Part shown: piece by piece, positions 33,502 to 42,741 of the stretch | Numbering within the stretch: position 1 is the first letter of the stretch | Layout: every line of letters begins with the position of its first letter | Source of the DNA: Salipiger pentaromativorans | GTDB lineage: Bacteria > Pseudomonadota > Alphaproteobacteria > Rhodobacterales > Rhodobacteraceae | Direction of reading: 5' to 3' | Length of the DNA stretch: 64,000 bases | Assembly: GCF_024721115.1 (NCBI RefSeq) | Contig: NZ_JAMDHK010000013.1 | Coordinates: 53,170-117,169, forward strand | Program-made: the position numbers and the translations under genes | Notes under the pieces: model-generated | What the model was told of the DNA's origin: nothing | What the model saw: the letters and a program-made list of their open reading frames with translations, nothing else | Databases searched by the model: none

Positions 33502-33547
33502 GCAAATTCCTTTAAAGGAATTTGCAAGAATTTTCGAAAATTCTTGC
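33502..33547. repeat. 46-bp twin-palindrome element, copy 3
   Basis: Perfect palindromes GCAAATTCCTTT plus mirror (33502-33525) and GCAAGAATTTTC plus mirror (33524-33547), sharing a GC. It lies in the convergent gap between the kinase gene and hflX, 10 bp from the hflX stop. Confidence 0.9.
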
Positions 33548-33556
33548 CCGCCCCGC

Positions 33557-34831
33557 TCAGAGCGTTTCGAACTGGGCGCGGTCCTTCGCCGACCAGCGCA
33601 GCAGCAGGACAAAACCGTCCTCCTCCTGCCGCTCCTCCAGCACCAGCCCCTTGTCGAACAGCCAGGCCCGTTTGCGCCCGTCGCCGAACCCCAGACGCAG
33701 TTCCTCGTCCAGAGTGTCGCCCTGCAGCCGCTGGGTCACCGCTGCCAGAAACCCGTCCAGCCCGTCGCCGGTCAGCGCCGACACTGCAAAGACCTCCTCG
33801 TCCCGCGCGGCGCGCGCCAGCACCGCCGCCCGCGCCTCCGGGTCCAGCCGGTCGGTCTTGTTCCAGACCTCGATCTGCGGCACCGCCTCATCGACGCCAA
33901 GCGCCGCGAGGATCGCCGCCACATCCCCGGCCTGTTCCTCGGTGTTGGGATGCGAGATGTCGCGCACATGCACGATGATGTCGGCGGCCAGAACCTCTTC
34001 CAGCGTGGCGCGGAAGGCCGCAACCAGCTCGGTCGGCAGGTCCGAAATGAACCCCACCGTGTCCGACAGGATCACCTCGATCCCCGTGGGCAGCCGCACT
34101 GCCCGCATGGTCGGGTCCAGGGTCGCGAAAAGCATGTCCTTGGCCATCACCTCGGCACCGGTCAACCGGTTGAACAGCGTCGATTTTCCCGCGTTGGTAT
34201 AGCCCACCAGCGCGACGATCGGATAGGGCACCTTGGCGCGCGCCTTGCGGTGCAGATCGCGGGTCTTGACCACCCTATCGAGCTGGCGGCGCAGCCGCAC
34301 GAGCTGCTCGTCGATGGCGCGGCGGTCCGCCTCGATCTGGGTTTCGCCGGGCCCCCCGACAAAGCCCAGCCCCCCGCGCTGGCGTTCCAGGTGGGTCCAA
34401 GCCCGCACCAGCCGGGTGCGCTGATAGGAGAGCGCCGCCATCTCGACCTGCAACACGCCTTCGCGGGTGGCCGCCCGGTCGGAGAAGATCTCGAGGATCA
34501 GCCCGGTCCGGTCGAGCAGCTTGACGCCCCACTCCTTCTCCAGATTGCGCTGCTGCACCGGCGAGACCGGCCCGTCGACCAGCACCAGCTCGGCCTCGGC
34601 AGCCCCGATCTGCGCCTTCAGCTCGGCGATCTTGCCCGAGCCGAAAAGCGTGCCAGGATGCGGATCGCGCAGCGGCACGACCGCGCTGCCCACGACCTCG
34701 AGATCGGGGAGCGCGGCGGCCAGGGCCACGGCCTCTTCAAGCGCCATCTCCGCATCGCGGCGGTCGCGGTCAGAGCGGATGTCGGGATGCAGGACCCAGG
34801 CGCGGGTCACATGCGCGGCGTGTTCCTTCAA
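33557..34831 (-). CDS. hflX: GTPase HflX
   Basis: 424-residue ribosome-associated GTPase that splits stalled or stressed ribosomes. The N-terminal domain (1-200) has [14 protein letters not shown] and the [19 protein letters not shown] signature. The G domain has G1 GYTNAGKS (210-217), [10 protein letters not shown] (G3) and NKTD (G4). The start is TTG at 34831, overlapping the hfq TGA; an AAGGA then lies downstream, so GTG 34810 is an alternative start. hfq-hflX is the usual pairing, giving coupled expression of an RNA chaperone and a ribosome rescue factor. Confidence 0.95.
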   Translation of the reverse strand: MKEHAAHVTRAWVLHPDIRSDRDRRDAEMALEEAVALAAALPDLEVVGSAVVPLRDPHPGTLFGSGKIAELKAQIGAAEAELVLVDGPVSPVQQRNLEKEWGVKLLDRTGLILEIFSDRAATREGVLQVEMAALSYQRTRLVRAWTHLERQRGGLGFVGGPGETQIEADRRAIDEQLVRLRRQLDRVVKTRDLHRKARAKVPYPIVALVGYTNAGKSTLFNRLTGAEVMAKDMLFATLDPTMRAVRLPTGIEVILSDTVGFISDLPTELVAAFRATLEEVLAADIIVHVRDISHPNTEEQAGDVAAILAALGVDEAVPQIEVWNKTDRLDPEARAAVLARAARDEEVFAVSALTGDGLDGFLAAVTQRLQGDTLDEELRLGFGDGRKRAWLFDKGLVLEERQEEDGFVLLLRWSAKDRAQFETL

Positions 34832-35067
34832 TCGTTGCCGTCGCCGTCATACAGGTTGATCGGCTGCGACGGCATGATCGTCGAAATCGCATGCTTGTAG
34901 ACAAGCTGCGACTGCCCGTCGCGGCGCAGAAGCACGCAGAAATTGTCGAACCAGGTGATGACGCCCTGCAATTTGACGCCATTGATCAGGAATACCGTGA
35001 CCGGAACCTTGGTTTTGCGGACATGGTTGAGAAATGCGTCCTGAAGGTTTTGTCTGTCCGAAGCCAT
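34828..35067 (-). CDS. hfq: RNA chaperone Hfq
   Basis: 79-residue hexameric Sm-like protein that pairs small RNAs with mRNAs. Sm1 and Sm2 motifs are intact: [20 protein letters not shown] (residues 24-43) and [10 protein letters not shown] (57-66). The N-terminus [18 protein letters not shown] matches the family, so ATG 35067 is preferred to the in-frame ATG at 35100. The short acidic C-terminal tail is typical of Rhodobacteraceae Hfq. It is followed directly by hflX. Confidence 0.97.
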   Translation of the reverse strand: MASDRQNLQDAFLNHVRKTKVPVTVFLINGVKLQGVITWFDNFCVLLRRDGQSQLVYKHAISTIMPSQPINLYDGDGND

Positions 35068-35225
35068 TGATTTTGCCTTTATTCTTGCCCTCCGCCGCAA
35101 GGCGGCCTTCCCTCTTCCGGGCGAGTATGTATCGCGCGTGCGGGAACTTCCAGTGCAAAAATCCGGGCATTGCCCAAAAGCCGGGCGGGGCTTTGCTCAT
35201 TGCCTGCCGGGCAGGCAGGTGCGGC

Positions 35226-36740
35226 TCAGTCGCGCCAGATGTCCGGCGTCAGCAGCACGATGATCGCCAGAAGTTCGAGCCGCCCCAGCACCATCGCGGC
35301 ACAGATCGTCAGCTTGGCACCGGCGGTCAGCGCCGCCAGATCCACCGGCTGTTCGGCGGCGGCAAAGATCAGCGGGCCGCAATTGGTGAGCCCGGCGATG
35401 GTCAGCACCATGGCATTCTCGAAATCGATCCCGAACAGGCCGAAGATCAGCGAGAAGGCCGCGATGGACATGGCGAACAGCATGAAGAAGACCCAGGCGA
35501 TGAACGCCCCCTGCCGGCGGATCCGCCGCGCCATCACCCCCGAGCGCCCGACCGAGGACGGGTGCACCAGCCGTTCCAGCTCGCGCTTGCCGGCAAGGTA
35601 GAGCGCATAGATCCGCAGCAGCTTGACCCCGCCGGCGGTGGTGGCCACCCCGCCCCCGACGATGGCAAGCCCCATGAGGATCAGCCCCGGCGTCGGCAGG
35701 CCCGACCAGCCGCGCGCCTCGGCCCAGTCGGCGCTGACGAATCCGGTGGTGGAGAGAAAGGAGAGCGCGGTGAACACCCCGCCCCAGAGCGCCCGCAGCC
35801 CGAGCAGCCAGTTCTGTTCCTCCCCCACCTCGAACGCGGCGATCCAGTGCCGCAGGAACAGCACCGCCGGCACCATGGCGGCAATGACGATCCCCATGCG
35901 GAACTCGGGGTCCTGTCCCAGCCCGGGACGGTGCGATCCGCCGGTATCGCCCGAAAAGGTCAGCCGCGACAGCGCGAAGAACAGGAAGCAGAAGACGATC
36001 ATCTCGCCGGCGAGCCCGCTCGGCGCCTGCATCGGCCCGCCGATGGGCGAAATCCCCGAGGTCGCCATGGTGGACATGGCATGGCTCAGCGCCACCAGCG
36101 GCGGATCGCCGGCCAGCAGCAGCATGATCCACAGCGCCAGCGTCAGCCCCGCATAGATCGGCACCAGCAGCCGCGCCGAGGCCGACAGCCGCTGCGCCGG
36201 GTCCGACAGGTCGCGCCGGGCGGCGCCGGCATCGACGCTCTGCCCCGGTTCGCCGCGCGCGGTGACCTCGAAACCGCCCAGCGTCAGCGGCGCCAGGATC
36301 GCCGCCGCCGCGACCCACATCAGCAGGCCGCCCATCCAGCCCACCTGCGCCCGCCAGAGATGCTCGGACGAGGACAGCCGGTCGGGCGCGAAAAGCGTCG
36401 CGCCGGTGGTGGTCAGGCTCGAGATCATCTCGACGAAGGCGTTGAGGAAGGTGGTCGTCCGCACCGCTTCGTGAAACGGCACCGCCAGCACCGCCGGCAG
36501 CAGCACGAAGGCCGCCATCAGCGCAAAGAGCTGTCGCGAAGCCGAGCGGTTATGCGGCCGTGTCGCCTGGGCAATGGCGACCAGCGCGGTCACCACCATC
36601 CCCACCAGCGCCGAATAGAAGAAGCTGCGCGCGTCGTGGAATTCCTCCTCGGCCAGCGCCACCGCCGCGGGCAGGATCATCGACGCGCTGGCGAGCCCCG
36701 TCAGCAGCAAGATCAACGGCATGCGGGTCAGAGCGCGCAT
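35226..36740 (-). CDS. trkH: Trk potassium uptake protein TrkH
   Basis: 504 residues with about ten membrane helices, the K+-translocating subunit of the Trk system. The first selectivity-filter segment is visible as SSLTTTGATLF; later ones follow as MSTMATSGISPIGG, SFLSTTGFVSADW and GLTNCGPLI, so all four P-loops are present. It begins 3 bp after the trkA stop, so the two are cotranscribed and the proteins act together at the inner membrane. Confidence 0.94.
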   Translation of the reverse strand: MRALTRMPLILLLTGLASASMILPAAVALAEEEFHDARSFFYSALVGMVVTALVAIAQATRPHNRSASRQLFALMAAFVLLPAVLAVPFHEAVRTTTFLNAFVEMISSLTTTGATLFAPDRLSSSEHLWRAQVGWMGGLLMWVAAAAILAPLTLGGFEVTARGEPGQSVDAGAARRDLSDPAQRLSASARLLVPIYAGLTLALWIMLLLAGDPPLVALSHAMSTMATSGISPIGGPMQAPSGLAGEMIVFCFLFFALSRLTFSGDTGGSHRPGLGQDPEFRMGIVIAAMVPAVLFLRHWIAAFEVGEEQNWLLGLRALWGGVFTALSFLSTTGFVSADWAEARGWSGLPTPGLILMGLAIVGGGVATTAGGVKLLRIYALYLAGKRELERLVHPSSVGRSGVMARRIRRQGAFIAWVFFMLFAMSIAAFSLIFGLFGIDFENAMVLTIAGLTNCGPLIFAAAEQPVDLAALTAGAKLTICAAMVLGRLELLAIIVLLTPDIWRD

Positions 36741-36743
36741 CGG

Positions 36744-38120
36744 TCAGAAAAAGTCGATCGACACCTGGAGGAGCCGTTCGACCTCCGGCACGTCGCTGGC
36801 CATGGCAAACAGAACGATGCGGTCGCCATCCTCGATCCGCAGCCCGCCGGTGATCTTGACCACCTCCTCGCCCTTGCGCACGGCGCCCACGAGGACACCT
36901 TCGGGGAAGTCGATCTCGCGGATGGACTTGCCGGCCATCGAGGAGGTCGACAGCACCTCGGCCTCGATCACCTCGGCCTCGGCATCGCCGATGGAATAGA
37001 CCGACCGCACCCGCCCGTGGCGGATGTGGCGCAGGATCGAGCTGACGGTGGTGGCGCGCGGGTTGATATAGGCGTCGACGCCCAGCGGCTCCATCAGCGG
37101 GATCATCGTGGGATCGTTGACCAGCGCGATGGCGAAGGGGCAGCCTTCGGCCTTGGCACGCACGGCGGCGAGCATGTTCGTCTTGTCGTCGTCGGTGACG
37201 CAGAGCACCGCATCGGCACGGTCGATGCCCGCCTCGGCCAGCAGCGCCGAATCCAGCCCGTCGCCATGCAGCACGATGGTGCGCTCCAGCGCGTCGGCGG
37301 CCCGCTCGGCGCGCTTGCGGTCGCGTTCGATCACCTTGGCACGGATGCGTTCGGTGCGCGCCTCGAGGGCGCTGGCCACCGCGAGGCCGACATTGCCGCC
37401 GCCGATCACCACCACGCGCTCCTGCTTGCGCTGCGACTTGCCGAAGATCTCGAGCGTGCGGCGGATGTCGTCCTTGTGGACGACCACATAGCAGGAATCG
37501 CCGACGAAAAGCTGATCGCCCGGTTCCGGCGCGAACAGCGTGCCCTCGCGGCGCACGCCCACCACCACCGAGCGCAGGGTCGAGAACAGATCGGAAAGCT
37601 GCCGCAGCGGCGTGTTGACCACCGGGCAATCCTCTTCGATGGTCAGCCCGAGAAGCTGCGCGCCACCGTCGAGAAACCGTTCCGTATCGAAGGCGGCAGG
37701 GGCAGAGAGGCGCTGCTGCGCCGCCTCGGCCACCTCGCGTTCGGGGCTGATCACCACGTCGATGGGCATGTGATCGCGGCGGTAAAGGTCGGAATAGATC
37801 GCTGTCAGATAGCTTTGCGAGCGCAGCCGCGCGACCTTGCGGGGGATGGCAAAGATCGAATGGGCCACCTGACAGGTGACCATGTTGACCTCGTCGGAAT
37901 AGGTGGCGGCGATGATCATGTCGGCATCGCGCGCACCGGCCTTTTCCAGAACGTCCGGATAAGAGGCAAAGCCCGCGATCCCCTGCACGTCGAGCGTGTC
38001 GGTGGCGCGGCGCACCAGATCGGGGTTGCTGTCGACGACGGTGACGTCGTTGCGCTCGCCCGAGAGATGCCGGGCGATCTGCCAGCCGACCTGCCCCGCA
38101 CCGCAAATGATGACCTTCAT
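36744..38120 (-). CDS. trkA: Trk potassium uptake regulator TrkA
   Basis: 458-residue peripheral regulator with two RCK units. The first has the nucleotide motif CGAGQVGWQIARHLSGE (residues 5-21) and the second IGGGNVGLAVASAL (about 235-248); each is followed by a TrkA-C domain. It binds NAD(H) and ATP and gates TrkH. ATG 38120 is chosen over 38162 because it starts precisely at the Rossmann strand (MKVIICGAGQVG) after a GAGGAGCG ribosome site. In many alphaproteobacteria trkA follows ntrYX, as here with one lipoprotein gene between. Confidence 0.95.
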   Translation of the reverse strand: MKVIICGAGQVGWQIARHLSGERNDVTVVDSNPDLVRRATDTLDVQGIAGFASYPDVLEKAGARDADMIIAATYSDEVNMVTCQVAHSIFAIPRKVARLRSQSYLTAIYSDLYRRDHMPIDVVISPEREVAEAAQQRLSAPAAFDTERFLDGGAQLLGLTIEEDCPVVNTPLRQLSDLFSTLRSVVVGVRREGTLFAPEPGDQLFVGDSCYVVVHKDDIRRTLEIFGKSQRKQERVVVIGGGNVGLAVASALEARTERIRAKVIERDRKRAERAADALERTIVLHGDGLDSALLAEAGIDRADAVLCVTDDDKTNMLAAVRAKAEGCPFAIALVNDPTMIPLMEPLGVDAYINPRATTVSSILRHIRHGRVRSVYSIGDAEAEVIEAEVLSTSSMAGKSIREIDFPEGVLVGAVRKGEEVVKITGGLRIEDGDRIVLFAMASDVPEVERLLQVSIDFF

Positions 38121-38290
38121 GCGCTCCTCGCCTCTGGTCCCAACGTCTTTGTGGCATGACACGCAGGCGCCGGACGGTCAACGCCCCGCAGTCCCCGTCC
38201 CGCCGCGGCGGGTCGCCCGCCGGTCCGGATGCCGTTTCGCCATGCGCCGCGCCCGTCCCTCACCGGAGCAGGCCCCGGTCGAACACGGGC

Positions 38291-38908
38291 CTATCCGCCG
38301 GCCAGCGCCTTTTCCTTCCAGGCCCGGTGCCAGGCCCGCACCGCCTCGCGCGTTTCCCAGGTGTAGCGCGGATCCTCGGTCACCTGGCCGAACCAGAGCC
38401 GCCCCTGCCCCAGCCGCCAGGGATCGAGGATCACCCCCGTTTCCATCGGCCGGCCCCGGGCGGTCACGATGACCGTGGCATGTTCCAGGCTGAGGTTGCG
38501 CGCATTGGCGATGGCCCGGTGCAGTTCGAGCGTCCGGAACGCCTCGGCATGCAGCGCGATCTCCATCGCATCGGCCCAGTCCTGGCACACGCCCTTGTCC
38601 CGGAACCCGTTCACCACCTTGAAATTATGCACCAGCGGCGCATCCACGACCCGCCACTCCCGCGCCCAGGCCAGCGGTTCCAGCACCGCGATCCGTGCCG
38701 CGCGCGCCGCCTCCTGCGGATCGACATCCGGCCCCAGCGCCCGCAGCGCCGCCGTGACCTCGGCAATCTGCGCCTCCTGCGCCTCGGCAACCTGCCCGCT
38801 GGTCGCGAAACTCAGGCTGTCGGGCGCAACCGGCGCCTCGCAGCCCGCCAGCAGCGCCACGCAGAGCCCGAGACCGGCGAGCCAGCCGCCCCGCATCGGC
38901 TTCGACAT
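38291..38908 (-). CDS. Lipoprotein with transglutaminase/cysteine-protease-like C-H-D motif
   Basis: 205 residues. A lipoprotein signal peptide ends in the lipobox LLAGC (C23), so the protein is lipid-anchored in the periplasm. The domain has GVCQDWADAMEIAL (C108), LEHATVIVT (H143) and VILDPW (D162), the order and spacing of a transglutaminase-like Cys-His-Asp triad. ATG 38908 is 10 bp after the ntrX stop, with AAGG upstream; the longer reading from 38953 would overlap ntrX. Named function unknown; it could be a peptidase or a cell-wall enzyme. Confidence 0.75.
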   Translation of the reverse strand: MSKPMRGGWLAGLGLCVALLAGCEAPVAPDSLSFATSGQVAEAQEAQIAEVTAALRALGPDVDPQEAARAARIAVLEPLAWAREWRVVDAPLVHNFKVVNGFRDKGVCQDWADAMEIALHAEAFRTLELHRAIANARNLSLEHATVIVTARGRPMETGVILDPWRLGQGRLWFGQVTEDPRYTWETREAVRAWHRAWKEKALAGG

Positions 38909-38918
38909 GTGCTGCGCC

Positions 38919-40337
38919 TTATCCGACCTTCTGGACATGATCCTCGTCCACATAGGCGATACGCCCGCCGGATTTCGATCCGGTCACCACGCCCAGCGAT
39001 TTCAGCTTGCGGTGCAGCGCCGAGCGCTCCATCCCTACAAAGGCCGCGGTGCGCGAGATATTCCCGCCGAAGCGGTTGATCTGGGTCAGCAGATATTCAC
39101 GCTCGAACGCCTCGCGCGCCTCGCGCAGCGGCAGGGTCGCCAGCGTGCCCGAAAGCACCACGCGCCCCTCTTCGTCGCCGTCCACCGGCGCCTCCTGCGG
39201 CAATTCGCGCGCCTCGATGGGGCCGCTGCCTTCGCCCAGGATCAGCACCCGCTCCACCAGGTTCTTGAGCTGGCGCACATTGCCTGGCCAGATCATCGTC
39301 TGCATCAGCGCCACCGCATCCTCGCTCAGCGTCCGCAGCGGCAGGCCCTGCGCCTTGTTGCAGGCGTCGATGAAATGCTCCGCCAGCAGCGGAATGTCCT
39401 CGCGCCGGTCCTCGAGCGAGGGCACCGCGATCGGCACCACGTTCAGCCGGTGATAGAGCTCCTGACGGAAGCGGCCCGCCGCGATCTCCTCGTCGAGATC
39501 GCGATTGGTCGAGGAGATCACCCGCAGATCCACCCGCACCTTGTCGGCGCCGCCGACGCGGACAAAGGACTGATCGACCAGCACGCGCAGGATCTTGGAC
39601 TGGGTGCCAAGCGGCATATCCGCCACCTCGTCGAAATAGACCACCCCGCCATGCGCCTGCTCGAGCAGCCCCGGCTCGATGCCGCGCTCGGGCGTCTCGC
39701 GCCCGAACAGCACCTCTTCCATGGTCTCGGGCTCGACGCCTGCGCAGTTCACCGTGATGAACGGCCCCGCCGCGCGGCCCGAATTGGAATGGATGTAGCG
39801 CGCCGCCACCTCCTTGCCGCAGCCCGCCGGGCCGGTCAGCATCACCCGCCCGTTCGATTTCGTCACCTTCTCGAGCTGGCTGAGCAGCGCGCGGAAGGCG
39901 GCGCTGTCGCCCACCATCTGGGCCACCTCGGTCTCGCGCCGCTTGAGCTTCTGGTTCTCGCGCCGCAGCCGCGAGGTCTCCATCGCGCGGCGGATCACCA
40001 CCAGCAACTGGTCAATGTTGAAGGGCTTTTCGATGAAATCGTAAGCACCCTGCTTGATCGCGGCGACCGCGATCTCGATGTTGCCGTGGCCCGAGATGAT
40101 GATGATCGGAATATCCGGGTTGTCGCGCTTGACGGTCTTCAGGATGTCGATCCCGTCCATCTTGCTGTCCTTCAGCCAGATGTCGAGGATCATCAGGCCG
40201 GGCGGTTCGGAATTGACCTCCGACATGGCCTCGGTCGAATTCGACGCAAGCCGCGTGGTATAGCCTTCGTCCTCGAGGATGTCCCCGATCAGCTCGCGAA
40301 TGTCGCGCTCGTCGTCGACGATCAGGATGTCGCTCAT
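38919..40337 (-). CDS. ntrX: Nitrogen/redox response regulator NtrX
   Basis: 472 residues: receiver domain (1-120, phospho-acceptor D52 in LMILDIWL), AAA+ domain (about 140-370) and a Fis-type HTH at the C-terminus (NISRTAAFVGMERSALHRKL). The Walker A is GPAGCGKE rather than the usual GESGTGKE. The sigma-54 contact loop GAFTGA is missing (LFGRETPERG stands there), so it is unlikely to activate sigma-54 promoters. Its start overlaps the ntrY stop as ATGA. NtrYX is known to act in nitrogen metabolism, redox and envelope control. Confidence 0.95.
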   Translation of the reverse strand: MSDILIVDDERDIRELIGDILEDEGYTTRLASNSTEAMSEVNSEPPGLMILDIWLKDSKMDGIDILKTVKRDNPDIPIIIISGHGNIEIAVAAIKQGAYDFIEKPFNIDQLLVVIRRAMETSRLRRENQKLKRRETEVAQMVGDSAAFRALLSQLEKVTKSNGRVMLTGPAGCGKEVAARYIHSNSGRAAGPFITVNCAGVEPETMEEVLFGRETPERGIEPGLLEQAHGGVVYFDEVADMPLGTQSKILRVLVDQSFVRVGGADKVRVDLRVISSTNRDLDEEIAAGRFRQELYHRLNVVPIAVPSLEDRREDIPLLAEHFIDACNKAQGLPLRTLSEDAVALMQTMIWPGNVRQLKNLVERVLILGEGSGPIEARELPQEAPVDGDEEGRVVLSGTLATLPLREAREAFEREYLLTQINRFGGNISRTAAFVGMERSALHRKLKSLGVVTGSKSGGRIAYVDEDHVQKVG

Positions 40338-42631
40338 GTCTGCCCCTCTAACTCTGAAATGACTCTGTGCATATGGGCCGGCCGCGCCGGCGCGAGCCCG
40401 AGCGGCAGGCGGATCACCGCCATCGCCCCGGCATGGGTCGCACCGTCGAATAGCGGCGCGTCTTCGAGAACCAGGCTGCCGCCATGCTCCTCGATGATCT
40501 TCTTCACGATGGGCAGGCCAAGGCCGGTGCCCTTGTCGCGGGTGGTCACATAGGGCTCGAAAAGCCGCGCCCGGTCCTCGGGCAGCCCGATGCCATTGTC
40601 CATGATGCGGATCAGCGCCCGCCCGTCATCGTCTTCGAGAGAGACGCGGATCTCCGGGGAATAGCCTTTGGGAACGCCGTTTTCCGTCAGGGTTTCAATG
40701 GCCTCTCCGGCGTTCTTGATAAGGTTGGTCAGGGCCTGCCCGATCATCGTCGCGTCCAGCTCGGCGGGCATCTCGCCCTCCGGGAAATCGGTGACAAAGC
40801 GCACATCGGGCTGGCCGGTCTCCTGCAACAGCACCGCGCCGCGCAGCAGCGCCACCACGTCCTCGGGCTTGCGCTCGGGCTCGGGCATGCGGGCGAACTT
40901 GCTGAACTCGTCGACGATCCGCCGCAGATCCTCGGTCTGGCGCACGATGACCTCGGTCATCTGGTCCAGCTTCTCGGCATCCTCGGCCTCCATCGTGCGG
41001 CCGAACTTGCGCTTGATGCGCTCGGCCGACAGCCGGATCGGGGTGAGCGGGTTCTTGATCTCATGCGCGATGCGCCGCGCCACGTCGCCCCAGGCGGCCA
41101 TGCGCTGCGCGCTGACCAGATCGGTCACATCGTCGAAGGCGACCACATAGCCCTCGAGCGAGCCATTGTCCCGCCGTCGCACAGACATGCGCACCAGAAG
41201 ATGTTCCAGCCGCCCCTCGCGGCTGACCTTCACCTCTTCCTGCGCGGTCTCGTGCCCGCTGTCGCGCAGCTTTGCGAAAAGCGCGCCGAACTCCGGCACC
41301 GCCACGGTGATCGGCACTTCGGATTTGGTCTCGTGCCAGCCCAGCAGCCGTTCCGCCGAGCGGTTCACGAAAGTCACCCGCCCGGTATCGTCGAGCCCCA
41401 CCACCCCGGAGGTCACCGAGGAGAGCACGGAATCGAACAGCCGCTGGCGGCGTTCGATCTGGCGGGTGTTTTCCAGCAGCGTCTCGCGCTGCGCCTTGAG
41501 CTGCCGGGTCATCTGGTTGAAATAGCGCCCGAGCATCGAAATCTCGTCGTCGCCCTCGTCCTCGATGACCTGCACATCCAGATCGCCGGCGCCGACCCGC
41601 TGCGCGGCGCCGGTGAGCCGCCCCACCGGCTGCGCCAGCCGCTCGGCGAACCACAGGCCCAGCCAGGTGGCCGCCAGGATCAGCAGCATCGCAAAGCCAA
41701 GATAAAGCAGCGCAAAATCGAAGAGCCGCCGGCCGCGTTCGCTTTCCTGCTGCTGATAGAACTGTGCGGTGGCCTGGGTCTCGTCGAGCAGGTTCAGCAG
41801 GTTCCCGTCCACATCGCGGCTGACATAAAGATAGCGGTCGGCAAAGGCCGTCAGCGGGATCATCGCCCGCAGCTCGTGGTTGTCCCAATCCGGGATCAGC
41901 ACCATGCCCTGCTCGTCCGCCTGGGCGATCTGGGCAATGGTGGGCTGCTCGTAATCGAAGAGATACGACCGCTCGCCCCGCGCCCGGATCTCGCCCGCAC
42001 CGTCGATCACATAGGCCTCGCGCAGACCGCGCTGGATCTGCCCCTGCCCTTGTTGAAGAATCTGCCGTATATCCCCATCGTCCAAGGCAAAATTCGCCCG
42101 GCGCGCGGCATCCAGAAAGCGCCCCAGCGCCTCCACGTCCTCGGAAAGCCCGCGGCGCTGCTCGGCCTCATAGGCTTCGGCGGCGGCAAGCGAGGCGCCC
42201 ACCACGTTCTGCACGCGGCTCGAGAACCAGGTTTCCAGACCGATATTGATGGTGAGCACCGCAAACACCGCAACGGTGACGGTGGGCAGCAGCGCCATCA
42301 GCGCGAAGACGCCGGTCAGCCGCAGGTGCAGCCGCGAGCCCGCCGATTGCGCCCGGCGGTCGGAGATCATCCGCGCCACCCGCGCCAGCACCAGCGCCGC
42401 CAGCAGCAGGACATAGACCAGATCGGCCAGCAGCACGAGCCGCAGGCTCATCTCGGTGCCCCGCCCGCTGTCGAGCGGACCCAGCACCATGAAGGTTGCC
42501 AGCGCCAGCACCGGCCCCAGCAGCACGAGCCCCAGCGTGGCCGCGTTCTGCACCCGCCGCTGTCGCCGCAAACGGCTGAGCCGGGACCACGTCATGCGAC
42601 GCGCACCAGATTTCCGTGCCCGCGTGGCCAC
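40334..42631 (-). CDS. ntrY: Sensor histidine kinase NtrY
   Basis: 765 residues: N-terminal helices (about 30-54, 62-84, 103-130), a periplasmic loop to about 305, another helix (308-328), HAMP (about 329-382), PAS (about 395-510), then HisKA with H523 in [20 protein letters not shown] and an HATPase domain. GTG 42631 has TGAGG seven bases upstream and is preferred to ATG 42595. Partner of NtrX, translationally coupled to it. A 110-bp gap separates it from ntrC. Confidence 0.95.
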   Translation of the reverse strand: MATRARKSGARRMTWSRLSRLRRQRRVQNAATLGLVLLGPVLALATFMVLGPLDSGRGTEMSLRLVLLADLVYVLLLAALVLARVARMISDRRAQSAGSRLHLRLTGVFALMALLPTVTVAVFAVLTINIGLETWFSSRVQNVVGASLAAAEAYEAEQRRGLSEDVEALGRFLDAARRANFALDDGDIRQILQQGQGQIQRGLREAYVIDGAGEIRARGERSYLFDYEQPTIAQIAQADEQGMVLIPDWDNHELRAMIPLTAFADRYLYVSRDVDGNLLNLLDETQATAQFYQQQESERGRRLFDFALLYLGFAMLLILAATWLGLWFAERLAQPVGRLTGAAQRVGAGDLDVQVIEDEGDDEISMLGRYFNQMTRQLKAQRETLLENTRQIERRQRLFDSVLSSVTSGVVGLDDTGRVTFVNRSAERLLGWHETKSEVPITVAVPEFGALFAKLRDSGHETAQEEVKVSREGRLEHLLVRMSVRRRDNGSLEGYVVAFDDVTDLVSAQRMAAWGDVARRIAHEIKNPLTPIRLSAERIKRKFGRTMEAEDAEKLDQMTEVIVRQTEDLRRIVDEFSKFARMPEPERKPEDVVALLRGAVLLQETGQPDVRFVTDFPEGEMPAELDATMIGQALTNLIKNAGEAIETLTENGVPKGYSPEIRVSLEDDDGRALIRIMDNGIGLPEDRARLFEPYVTTRDKGTGLGLPIVKKIIEEHGGSLVLEDAPLFDGATHAGAMAVIRLPLGLAPARPAHMHRVISELEGQT

Positions 42632-42741
42632 AGAGATACCTCACAAGGATGTGCTGCTCGAAGCAGCGGACCGCCATATCTTGTGGCTTCTTTGCCGCTT
42701 CGCGAAAAACGAAGCAGCGCGGCCACATCTATGTGACCCTT

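Noticed and set aside
8831-33547. Twin-palindrome elements as CRISPR repeats
   Set aside because: Only single copies are found at each site, far apart, with no spacer array and no cas genes.
35034-38159. 1041-codon open frame on the plus strand
   Set aside because: Antisense to trkH and trkA. The composition is His/Arg/Gln-rich and without domains.
38909-38953. Longer N-terminus for the lipoprotein after ntrX
   Set aside because: It would overlap the ntrX coding end and put 15 charged residues before a signal peptide that is complete from ATG 38908.
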